Positions 33,601 through 45,100 of a stretch of 64,000 nucleotides of DNA are shown piece by piece. Below the pieces are notes generated by a model. That model was not told where the DNA came from. It saw nothing but the letters and a program-made list of their open reading frames with translations, and made no database searches. The stretch is from Gorsachius magnificus (taxonomy: Eukaryota > Chordata > Aves > Pelecaniformes > Ardeidae), in assembly GCA_034008185.1 (NCBI GenBank), contig CM067082.1:154015895-154079894 (forward strand), written 5' to 3'. The translations under genes and the position numbers were made by a program. Position 1 is the stretch's first letter; each line of letters begins with the position of its first letter.

Positions 33601-35827
33601 GCACCTCTTGCTCTCTGAAGTTCCTTGATGCTGGTTGCCGTTGGATACAAGACCTTGGACTTGATGGAAGAAAGGCCTGATCCCAACTGGTGATTTCTGT
33701 GTTGCGTTTTCAGACAAATCCAACTCTGTATTTGACCGGTCAACTGTATCTGACAAGGCTGCATAGGAGAAGTGAGAACTAAATTTAAGCTGAGCTGTCA
33801 TATGCTCCAGTGCCTGATTAATTATACAATGAAATAAAAATGGAATTTGGCAAAATAAAGGAGGAGGGGTAGATGAAATCTTCACTCCACTTTAGAAGGA
33901 AATCTTGCCGCAGGTTTTATTAAAGCTGCCACAGTTAATCACATCAGGAGGCTGGAGGGCCCGAGGTGGCTCGTTGTGCTGGGTACACACAATGCAGGAG
34001 AGCTGGACAATGCCACATGGAGAGATAAGGGAGCAGGAAGCCCTGTTATTTGTTCAGGTGAGTCTGTGATGGTTCCTGAGATCTGCAAATGCGATAGGTG
34101 CCAGCTGAGGCTGAGAGAACCCCTAGCTGCCTTGCTACACTATAGATTATTTTTATTAATTTAGGAAACATAGTAAGGCAAATGTGATAAAGAACAATAA
34201 AGTGTTTAAATGACAAGTAATTTTCCATGCTATTCCAGCCTCCCTGCTTTTCTTTAATTGCTTTTGAGCACCTGGTTAGGATGGAAAGCTTTTCTTTTTT
34301 TGGCCCACATCTCTTACAGCTTCATTGTGCAGCCCAAGCCCATGGTTTCCCATCCTGCTGCCTTGAAAATAATTGCGGTGTCTGTGGCTGCTTTCATATC
34401 CACCATACGCATCTGATAAGAGCTTGAAATGAAAAACTGGTTTAAGGACAAATGGGCCTGGCACCAGTTTCAAGCCTGGCCAGATCACAGTGACCCATCT
34501 GCCTGTCTGTCCTACAAGCAACGAGCTTCTCATATGTGAAGACTTGGTTTGGTTTTGTTTTGCTGGGGAGAGCTGCAGTCAGGGCTGATGACTGCAGGGC
34601 TTCTGCTGGGAGGGAGAAGGAAGGATTACGGCTGTAATGCCCCCAGATCAGGAACTCCTCCTTGCCCCACTCTCTCTGCCCCAAGTGCTGTCAGCATTGT
34701 TGGAGGGATCAAACATCTCTGGGTCTTCCATGTAGTGAGCAGGGAGCTGGGGACCTACCCCCACACCAATCGCCCTTTCAGCTCCTGAGTCCCACTCTCT
34801 TCACCATGATTGCAACTTTTTTTTCCCAAAATGACAATCCCATCATAAGATAAATGAAAAATACCCAGAAAGGTCTAAATGACATTCCTGAGGTTGAACA
34901 ATGCATCAGGAGCAAAGCAGAGAAGCATCTCAGAAGCTGGTGTAAGGCAGCACGGCTCTGCTGCTTAACAGAACAGCCTTCCTAGTGCCCACAGCTGCCA
35001 TCTGACGCTCTTACTCTCCTGGCCTTGTCCTTCCTCTGAAGACAAACCCCGTAGGTTCTCCCTGCCCACAGTAATGTGCAATGAAGTTCTATCTACTGGA
35101 GTAGTGAGCACTACTCGCCCTCTAATGTCTGAGACTGAGGGAACCAAGCATTTATCCCTAGGACTGGTAGGTGCCTTCCAAGTCCATATTATAAAAGCAG
35201 TCTGGCCATGAGCCTGGCCTGTGCTGCTGCCTCGGTTTTCCAGCTGGGAGGGCAGTGTGGGCAAACCCAGCTGAGAAGGCGAAGCCTTTGATTTCAAATA
35301 CCGGTAGCAGAGCTAGGCTCTCTGGTAGTGAGACGAGCTTATATTCAGTGGAGGAATTTCAAGGGCATGATTCATCTGCTCTAATTTAGATGTCTGCCTT
35401 AGGCTGAGATGAACCAGATCCCGGGCCCCTGACTTGGTTTCTGCATGCTACCTAGGAAGCCTGGCTGGGCACAGATGTGCACATATTGACATGTAAATCC
35501 TGCTGTCAGACACATGCCTGAAGGATTGAAACCTGATGTGCTGGCTCCTCTCTTCTCCTGACTCTTTCCCATCCCACTCCTCTCAGGGATTTGTCCATGG
35601 AGACTAAAGGAGAGAGGCAGGTGTGAATTTACCCACCAGGAGGCCAAGGAGGTGTGATGCCTCCTCTGATGCTGCCCATGTCACAGGGCTCGGGGGAACC
35701 CCAGTGTACCCTGCTGCATACAGCCCCGAGAGCTGTGAACAGCTCTGGGAGAGCTGCTGATAAATGTGTGACTAAATCCCCCAGGCTTCCCTGATGTATT
35801 GATATTTCTCTTTCTTTGCCTTCTTTG
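30621..35827. other. No recognisable gene
   Basis: The stretch 31300-31400 (GGAAACTGAGGCAGGAGATGG onward) weakly resembles an ancient MIR-like SINE. A TA-rich repeat lies at 32646-32667 and a GT-rich run at 33461-33490. All open frames are short and overlapping. Confidence 0.45.
33461..33490. repeat. Imperfect GT microsatellite
   Basis: Alternating GT with a few C and A interruptions (GTGTGTGGGTGTGCATGCGT then GCGTGTGTGT) is read directly. Confidence 0.85.
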
Positions 35828-36452
35828 CCAGAAGGCCAACCATCTCCTGGGCTGCATCAGGAGAAGCGTGGCCAGCAGGTCGAGGAGGTGATTCTACCCC
35901 TTTGCTCTGCTCTGGTGAGACCTCACATGGAGCCCTGCGTCCAGCTCTGGAGCCCTCAGCACAAGAAGGACATGGAACTGTTGGAGCGGGGCCAGAGGAG
36001 GGCTACAAAAATGATCCGAGGGCTGGAGCACCTCTCCTGTGAGGACAGGCTGAGAGAGTTGGGGTTGTTCAGCCTGGAGAAGAGAAGGCTGTGGGCAGAG
36101 CTGATTGTGGCCTTTCAGTGCTTAAAGGGGACCTATAGGAAAGATGGGGAAAATCTTTTTAGTAAGGCCAGCTGTGACAGGACAAGGGGTAATGGCTTTA
36201 AACTGAAGCAGGGTAGGTTTAGGCTGGATCCAAGGAAGAAATTCTTTACAATGAGGGGGGTGAAACACTGGCACAGGTTGCCCAGAGAGGTGGTGGAGGC
36301 CCCATCCCTGGGAACATTCCAGGCCAGGTTGGACGGGGCTCTGAGCAACCTGATCTGGTTAAAGGTGTCCCTGCTCCCACAGGGGGGTTGGACTAGATGA
36401 CCTCTGGGGGTCCCTTCCAACCCAAACCATCCTGTGATTCTATGATCTCTTC
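35828..36452 (+). mobile_element. CR1 LINE 3' portion with open ORF2 C-terminus
   Basis: The plus-strand frame is open for 194 codons over 35816-36400 and encodes the end of CR1 ORF2 ([54 protein letters not shown]). The 3' end is GGTCCCTTCCAACCC then CATCCTGTGATTCTATGAT. The lack of stops suggests a fairly young copy for this window. It matches the subfamily of 58992-59272. Confidence 0.93.
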
Positions 36453-37984
36453 TAGTGTAAAGGATATTTCCTTCCTCCTTGCATTGCTTCCTAGATACAT
36501 CCTCCATGTAGTAAGAATACATCCTAAGAGAGGATCATCACCCAGTCCCCTGAATGAAGGAAAATAGTAACCCCACACTGAAATGCTCAGTCTGTGCTTA
36601 GAGGATGGGCTTCCCCTGATGGGGCAGTTATTTCTTCTTCTTTCAGCTGCAGTTTGATTTAATCTCCCTGATCCCCTCTATCACCCTCCTCAGACTCATT
36701 CACTCTCCTTCACTTGAGAAAGGATAATCAGGATTTCTCTATATAAATTCTACAAGACTTAATAAGGATAATAAACTCATTTTTAGAGGGTAGAAATACA
36801 AGTTCAAAGTGTTTTTATCTACAGAGGACCAACTCGCTGGTGATGAGAACAACCCAAGCAAGACTTTCCATCAGCTTTTGTGACTTCTTCAAAGGCCTAG
36901 AGAGTAGTTCACAAATTTATAATTTTTAAATTATGTGAAAGGCCAGTGGAATTAAAGTGTTCATCCTTATCCTTCAAAGTCTAGCTGCTCTCATGTTTAG
37001 GGTGTGCTTTTAGCCAACACAGCCAGAAAGTTCTTTGGATTCAAGCCAAGCAGTCTTAAAAACCAAACTTGCAAATGAAGAAATGGGGTCTTGTGGTGTC
37101 ACAGCAGAACATGGAAGCCAACGTTTTAAGAAAAATGTCTGGGAGCCCTCCTGCTCAAGGACGTCTAGGACGAGTAACACTCATGTTCCTGGTGATTCAG
37201 CCACCACCCTGAAAGGAGACACCCAGCGCATTATTTGCACTTCTGTATCCCCAAGGCTTCACATCACTGGTGGTTCTCCATTGTGAGAGACCCAGAAAGG
37301 AAGGCTCTTGACAGCTCTTTATAAATATTTAGCATCTTGCCCAGGTGTGGAGTCATGGTAAAGTGCCCATGTTTCCAGAGTGCAGGAGTTTGCAGCGTGA
37401 TCTTACAGCAGTCACGAGGATTTGTTGGGTGCCTGCTCAGGGGAGAAGAGATTTTTGACATTTAAAGGTTTGTTGTCTTGTTTTCTTACACTTCTTTTAG
37501 AGGCAGATGAGTGACAACCTGGTTCTTGTATTTTATATGCTACTTCAAAGGAGAGGATGCTTTAAAGGTCAGAAAACAGGTCTGGAAATGAAAAAAGCCC
37601 CGTTTCCTTGTTAGGCTCTCAGTCAGTGCAGGCTACGGTGTGCTGCCAGGTAGCCATAGCACTGCATAGTATGAGAAACACCTTCGTGCGTCTCTCATGC
37701 TCTCTTTATTTTCTTTGGAGCAAGCCAAATCCTTTATTTGAAGCAAAATCTTGAGCAAACACTGGCTTTCAAAATTAACAAAATGCTGACATTCAACACC
37801 AATTCTTCGCAAGAGCAGAGGGGATGTGAAAACAACTTGACTAGCATTGCTCTTTGAACGTGTGATTTCATTCCCTGTGCAATTATTTTGAAGCTCTTGG
37901 AATCAGCTTGTTTGCAAGCATCAGAGTAGGGCAAGAGACTTGTTATCATCTAGCAACAGCAAGAGAAATAAATGCTTTTTTTTT
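36453..37984. other. No gene seen
   Basis: AT-rich sequence with no recognisable coding region or further repeat. Candidate frames are 83 codons or fewer. Confidence 0.45.
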
Positions 37985-38610
37985 AGTACTGGTCTGAAGC
38001 GTGAGGCCATATATCATAAGCCAAAGGTATGGATCAATGGCTTAGTGTCCAACCAGCAGCCAGTGATAAGCAGAGTGCACTCAGGGTCACCACTAGGTCC
38101 TGGGTTGTCCAGCATGTTCATTATCTTCAGTTAAGATGAGGAACAAGCTGCCCAGAGAGGTAGTGCAGTGTTCATCCCTGCAGGTTTTCAAGACCCAGCT
38201 GGATAAAGCTCTGACCAACCTGCTCTGGCCTCATAGCTGGTTGGGCTGTAGACCTTCTGAGGTCCATTGCATACTGAATTATCTTGTGATGCTAAGAACC
38301 TATGACCTAGGTAATGTCAGGGCTAAGTCTCAGAGAATCAGCAGGTGACGCAAAATTAAGGACCTGACAGAACTGCAATCCAGAGGGACCTTGGAAAGCC
38401 TGCAGAGAAGTTGAGGGATCTAAGCTTATCTAGCCAGGTGAAGTGGAGGCTGAAAGCTGACCTAACAGCTGTCTGCAACTACTCACAGGGGAGTCACAAA
38501 GACTCTTCTCAGCAACAGCAGATGATATAGCCAGCGGCGATGACCACAAATTGCAGCTTGTGAAGTGTGGGTGGTGCATTAGGAAAAAATTCCCGTAGGG
38601 AGGTGATGCA
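37985..38610 (+). mobile_element. Old CR1 LINE (reverse transcriptase region), interrupted
   Basis: Around 38030-38134 the translation WINGLVSNQQPVISRV followed by HSGSPLGPGLSS resembles the CR1 RT segment with the SGVPQGSVLGP-type motif. From about 38340 it resumes with the next part of ORF2 (GCAGGTGACGCAAAATTAAG; ATTAGGAAAAAATTCC). The two halves are separated by a different CR1 3' end at 38135-38300. It is highly diverged. Confidence 0.65.
38135..38300 (+). mobile_element. CR1 3' end nested in an older CR1
   Basis: GAGGAACAAGCTGCCCAGAG, then TTTTCAAGACCCAGCTGG and a GACCTTCTGAGGTCC region, follow the order of a CR1 3' end. It sits between two ORF2 segments of the older element, with the same orientation. 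Confidence 0.6.
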
Positions 38611-39054
38611 CAAGAGCTGTTTGCCCATGCCTGGAGCTGCTCCTTTGGATATGCCAGAGCATAGCAGCATGATTCTGCAGTGCTGAGTGGTTGTCTCTCA
38701 TTCAAGTGAAGCTCTGTAAGGTGGTGTTGTATCTGAGCACACGGTTGGTGCCTGGCTGTATCTTGTTTCCCTGGAATCTGATTCTGTGCTGGGCTGAGGT
38801 GGGAATTCAAAGAAAGACTTGTTTTTCTACCTCTTCTTTCATTTCTTTCATAGGTGATATGCAACTTTACTTTGTGTGTGTATATATAAAACCCTGGGTT
38901 GTCCACAGTGATATCAAATTTGTTTTCCAGTAAAATAGATAATATGGAAATGTACCTCAAAGTGAAGCTCTGAGTAACCACTTGTCTCCTAGGAAGGCAT
39001 CCATTTTTGTCTGAAGTTCAACAGATAGTCTATTCCTGTACTTAAAGGGATTTC
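38611..39054. other. No gene seen
   Basis: The 183-codon minus-strand frame across 38981-38430 overlaps the old CR1 and has no family features. There is a short TG/TA-rich run near 38873-38888. Confidence 0.4.
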
Positions 39055-39195
39055 ACGGAATCACAGAATGGCTGAGGTTGGAAGGGACCTCTGGAGGTCC
39101 TCTGGTCCAACCCCTCTGTCAAGCAGGGCTGCCTAGAGGTGGTTTCCCAGGACCACGTCCAGATGACTTTTGAATACCTCCAATTTCTACAGTTT
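39055..39195 (-). mobile_element. CR1 LINE 3' terminal fragment
   Basis: GGAATCACAGAATGGCTGAG, GGTTGGAAGGGACCTCTGG and GTCCAACCCCTCTGTCAAGC are the reverse complement of a CR1 3' end. It is about 140 bases long. Confidence 0.9.
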
Positions 39196-42100
39196 TAATA
39201 AAAAAAATTGCTATTGCTCTCTAAGAGTTGCCCAGCTTTAAAAATGGTGAGAATGGATGCTCTTCAGCCACAGTATTCTAGGCTCCACAGAGGAGTTCTC
39301 CAACTCCCTAACTGATACAAATGCTGATTGTGTGATAGTAAGTCTCACTGAGTGTGAACCCAAGCACTCATCTCCTGCTCTGTGGACTGGGCTGAGCTGG
39401 TGTTTTTTTTCCACAGAGCTGAAAATGGGAGGACTTTCAACACAAGCACAACGCCTTTGTTGGAAGCTAAATCCCCCGTTGCTTCTCCAGGGCTCCTTCT
39501 GTGCAGTGGGAAGCTGTTAGCCCCCTCTCTGCCCGTGTAGGCGAACTGCCATGATTATATAAACACGGGCTATGTCCCTGGAGAGCAAAGCGCTGTTAGC
39601 AAATCAGTGGATGGCTCCCCTGTTGAAAGGAATGGATGGTGCTTATTAAAAGGATAAGCACCATAAAAGAAACCTTTGAAGTGGCAGAGCTTTGTTGTTC
39701 TGCTCTTGAAGTCAATGAGAACTTTAATAGTTACTACTGCTGGAGTGGAACTAGGCTCTCTCCACTGATCTTGAAGCACGTACTTAGGCAGAAGATAGAC
39801 TCTGATCTTCCAGTCCCCAAATCTGCTTAGGTCAGAGCTCTGGCCTGGCAATTTGTGTGGATGTCTGTGCTGTGCTTCAGGTAGTACAAGTGTCTGCCCT
39901 GCAAAGTGTCAGTCCACAGCCTGTGCCGAGTCCTGCACCCAGCACGGTGCCAGAGGCTAAAGAGGATCATAGAGCATCCTCCATGGGTAGGAGTCTGCTC
40001 AGCCTCCAGACCCAGAAATACAGGTGTTTCTCTTCCTTCCTGTCCCAGGGACCAGCCCCTGGAGTCAGCACAGCACAAGCTGAACCTGCTGGTGGTTGTG
40101 CCGTCCTTGCAATGGGAGCTGGTTCAGTACCCATGTCTTATCTGCCTGTACAGGGCAGTGGCCCAGGAGGGCAAGACCCTGCCATCCTACAAACCAGAGC
40201 TGCTGCGTACGGAGGAGCCCTCCAGCATCCCAGCATTGCAGATCACTGTAGCCTGGGAAAACATACCTATGGGCTTGCCCTCTTCTCAGGCTTTCTTAGG
40301 TAGCTTTACAGGCAGTACTCAAGTGGTGGTACTACAAACCTCTGCGGTCCTCACTCAGCTCTGAATCCTCTTTGAAGCCCTTGCAGGGATGCCCCACTCT
40401 TGCTGCTCCCCAGCAGAGGGTTGGGAAATGAAGGTCAGTGCCGATATCTCCAGTTTCACCAGTGGGGAAACCAAGGCCCAGAGCAGGGAAACAGTTTTTC
40501 CCCATGTTGTAGAGCACTATTAGAGTGCTGGAAATTAAACCACTCCCATACACACACCTAGGAAAGTTTCCTTCCCATGTGTATGGGAGGTGTGTATCTT
40601 ACACCTGCAGTGCTTTATTTCACTCTAAGAATAAATTTTAAATAGTCTTATATTGCTGCTAGTGACCGGTTCATTCTGGAAGGCTGAACAGAAATCAGTG
40701 ACTCATCCTGGCTAGGAGCATCCCTCTCTTTTGTGTTACCTTGGCATGTTCCTGCGCTGGAAGCAGTGCCACTACATTTAATTTGCCTCCAGGTTTTTGC
40801 ATGAATATATCTTTATACCTGTGCACCTGTCTTTAAATCTTTCTTACGTGAAATGAATTGCTCACATTATTCTGGGTTGCCTAACACCTGCTTAAAAACC
40901 TCCAGTGATGGAGAAGCGCCAGCCTCGCCAGTCAATAAATCCCAGTGTTTTTTTCAGGAGGAAGCAGAATTTATGTCACAGTGTTTTTAATGCCACCTCA
41001 GCCTGTCCATGGAAAGAGCCTTCTTTTATAATGAATCCTGTCCTTCTGACCCTATGGTGTCGTTAGCCATGCAGTGTAGCCCTTTTTCTGTTGTTGCTCC
41101 TTGATGAATGCAACTTCACCAGCCTCTACCTCATCTCACAGTGTGTGATTTTATTTGCAAGAGTGGTTGGTGTAATCACACTGAGCAGTGCTCTTCACAC
41201 GAAGCAATTGGACACTGGTGTATCACAGGCTCCACAATGAAAGTTAATTATGAAGCAAACAGACTGGCAATCAGGCACTGGAGACTTTGCTTGGTAATGA
41301 GCTCCTAAAGTTTCTCTTTTTGAGGGATGCTGGATTGAGTCTATTTAGTAGATCCTATTTCAAGCTGCTTTTGGGAAGTGGAAGTATGGTGTTTCTGAAA
41401 CAAATGGGGCTGTTTATCCAACAACAATCCACGGAGGTGGCACAATCCCAGCCATGCACTCGCAGAGTATTTCCAGATTCCGCCTCCGTATCCCTCCTTC
41501 TTGCTGCCCTGGGTCCTCCTTCCAGGTCTGTTGCATCTTGCTACATAGCAGATCCTGATAACTTTGCTCATGCTGAGCAGCACATTGGGATACAAATCTC
41601 CTGAGCTAACTTCAGACTTTTGAGACAGTCTTGCTCTAAGTAGTCATTAGGGTCCCTCTGTTGTCAATAAAAGGTATAAAGGCTTAGCCCATCCCAAGAC
41701 AATGTGCTGAAGGTAAGAGGGCTGAGATGTCCTCTAGAGCATCCTTTTTCTCTCCATTGACTACACAGGGACCCTGGACATCTGGCTTAGATTAGACACC
41801 TAGACCACCAAAGGGAGGTGAGATGAAGCCCTAGCCTTGGTCTGCAAAGGGTCTCACTGGTGTCTGTGAGGCTGGTGTAGAAAAATGGTGTGGCGTTGGC
41901 TCTGTGGATTAAACACAAATATCTGATGTCTTTTGAGATGCTCTGCCTCAGCAGATTCCAACTTTTGCTCCAGGGAAGCAAAAGTCTCCAAAGGCTCCAT
42001 CTCATAACTCTCTTCCCTGTGTGGGTGTCTTGAATACCTCAAGGCTGTGCAAAAGGCAACACCCACATTTAGACACTGAAGTTCAATCTTCTTTGATATG

Positions 42101-45100
42101 AGTAAAAGTGTACGTGTTGATCCCGTGTGCATATACAAAATACAGGCCTTACTTCTGTGTGCTCCAGAAGTCCTCACAGCCGGTTATTTTCACTTGTGTT
42201 GTGCATATGCTTTGAGTCCTTGCATTGGACAAAAATTACATGTAATTACAGTGTAATTCTCACATATATGGGCACTCAGGAGCCTCTGTTCACTGATGGA
42301 GGTGCAGAAGAGAGCATTTCTTTGGGGAATCACTGGATGACCCAAGTGAGAACATGGGTTCTGGCAAGAGTCTGACAAGCTGTTTCTTTTGGTAACTTGT
42401 AGACTTTGATGTCTTTTTGAGAAAAAAAAATCAAACAGGAATGAATGTACTTGTCAGGATTTAGAATTTCTCAGTATATTTTTATCACTAGATGGAGAAT
42501 TTTTTTTTCCCAAAGCAAAGATAACAGGACCTGTGAAATCATCCAGACTGGGGCTCATGTCAGCTGCTCCTTAGAGATGCTGGTTGAACATGCCAAAGTT
42601 TAAAAGCTTAAGTTAAACTTCTTCCTAAAATCATAAAACCTATTAAAAAAGATTAAAAGAAAAGGCTTCCCATGATTTTTTTTTTTCTTTCAAAGAAACT
42701 TGAGGTTCCCCATAATAACGTGATTTCAAGTGGTAGAGCAGTGAATGAAACAGAGTAACTGAGGTTCTCAGGATCATCAGAAGTGTTTACTCACCCTGCA
42801 TAGACATATCAAGTGGTCAAGATAGTGAGAAAAATCTAGACACCAGTGAAATAAAGCCAATATATAGGAAGTAACTTCCATCCCAATAAAATGTACAGCT
42901 GAGTTAATCGCTGTAGACTCCTTTGTCGTCAAAGGAGAAAATAATCACTTTCACATCGTGATTCATCTGGGCTATTTTGGCTCATGTCTTAAGTGTGCCT
43001 CAGGACCCCCTGACCAAATTGACTAGATGTCTGATGACTTCAGAAGGTCTGAGGATGGCTAACTCAAATGGAGACACAGCTACTTGCCAGCTATTTACTT
43101 TTGACTGAATTTTCCTCCCTCCGGCTGTTCCAGCCTTTGTCCATTGGACATTTTTCACAGAAGCCCCACATGTCTCTGTTTTTGCATTTGCAAGTCACAT
43201 TTAACCATGTTTGCAACAACTGTCTCCTATATCTTTATTTGACCGCCAGTAATTGCAGGGGTGTGGGAGGAGAGCATGATCTACTTTTCCTGCATTGCCT
43301 TGGACTGCATTCAGGTACCAACACTGTTCAACAAAAGCCGTGTCCCATGGTAATGAATGTTTTTGTAAGCTGACAGGGAGAAAAATGGTGATAATTAGTA
43401 GGCTGAAAATACAGGGAGGGGTGTGTAGTGCTAATCTTTTTAGAGGAGCTATTCTGGTTATCTGTGTTTGTGCCCTGATCAAGAAATGTAAAGCTTTTCC
43501 CCATTCTTTTCACTGTCTGCCCTGAGGATGTGTGATCAACAAGGAGACCTTAGCAGCAAAGGGCCTTGAAAAACACATTTCCGTGGTACTGAAAAAATTA
43601 AATTAAGACGCTCCCAAATATGTGGCATCTCAGCTCTTGTGAGTTAATTCATTCCATCCGGCCTCCCTCATGTACCTAAGGTGCTCTCAGAAAGAGATCC
43701 CTATTCAGCTCTGTCCTTCTCATTTCAAATGGTACGTGCCAGCCAGTTGGTATGAGAAGAGGCTGTTTGTTACAATTTGTGGGCTCATGATCCATGCTCC
43801 AAAAAGGTGATGAACACAGCTGACATGCTCAACATAACAGTCCTCGTTAGGAGCAATTACTTCCTAATTAGTGCTAGACAGAACATCAATGGACACTTCC
43901 TCTGATCCCAGTTGGGAATAGCATGTCGGTTTTTTTCCCCCAGAAGCTGATAAGGGAGTTGATAAGAGACCCAGGAGCAAGCTGGCTCCTGAAAAGGTGG
44001 CACAGCTGGGAGGGTGATGGCTGGCCCACCCAGAGCCACCAGTGAGAGTGGGTGATGCTGCCCGGTGCTCTGTCCTGGTGAGTCAAACCTGGACAGCCTG
44101 AGCTCACAGCCAACACAACTTCAGAGTCTCCTCCGGAAACCTCCAAGGAAAATTCTCAGTGCTAGTGACATTATTTCTGCAGAGAGGGGAGCTTTTTCAG
44201 GGACAACATGCCAAACTCTTGACTCTTCCCTTCTTAAAGCCTGGACAGTGTGAGAACAAAGGTCCATTAGTGGAAGGCTTTGCCCATAGTAACTCAAATT
44301 GAGGAGGGCAGCTCCTGGACTCATTTTTTGCCCTTGCACTGGGTATTGGGGATTGGATATTGGAGTCTTCTGCCACTGTCCAGCTTTAGGGTCTGCTGGG
44401 AGCCACTGGAGCCACCCCTGAGGCATCCCAGCAGTGTCAACCCTGCATGACTGATGCCAAGTAGGTCATGGTGCTGCGATCCCCTTCTCAGATGGGTCCT
44501 GCCACTGAATGCCCCAAAGGCAGATAGTACGGCTTACCTGAAGCTTTGCCTGTCTTTCAAAGAGGTTTCAGAGGAGCCTGAAACAGCTGAATACCTGTTC
44601 CTTGGCCTAGTAGAGACCTGTTCTGCTGTGAGCCATCCCCCTGGAAGTATTTGGAATTTGGTACTTGGTGGGTGAGTTTCTGACTGAGTCTGAGACTTAC
44701 TAAGAAAAGTGGTAGCTTTAGCCAAGGGCAAATCCACCATCACAGGAGATGACAATGTCATAGCTAATGTTACATGCTGCAGGGAAGAAGGTATCACCAA
44801 GATATTTTTTCCATAGTAACCAGTGATCTGGGGAGATGGAAGTGTTGGGTCCTAATTGCCAGAGGGATGAGCAAGTGGTGGGACCAGGTATGCACAAAGT
44901 GTCTCATGGTAAACACAAACAGGATGCTCCAGATTCAGAAGCCTTGTCTCCGAATTATGCTTTGATACTCTTTACTCTTTGCTTTATTCAGCCATGCAGA
45001 GGGGAAAGTCATTTGATCTATGCAGACAGCACAGTGTAGCCAGCAGGAATCCATTATTTTCTTTGCCACTCATTGGAGATTAGAATTAATTGACGGTCAT

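Noticed and set aside
38430..38981. A 183-codon minus-strand open frame
   Set aside because: It overlaps an old CR1 on the other strand and has no family features. The length is within chance for the window.
39857..40364. Overlapping plus-strand frames of 148 and 152 codons
   Set aside because: Two different frames are open over the same bases, with no recognisable domain, splice context or codon signal.
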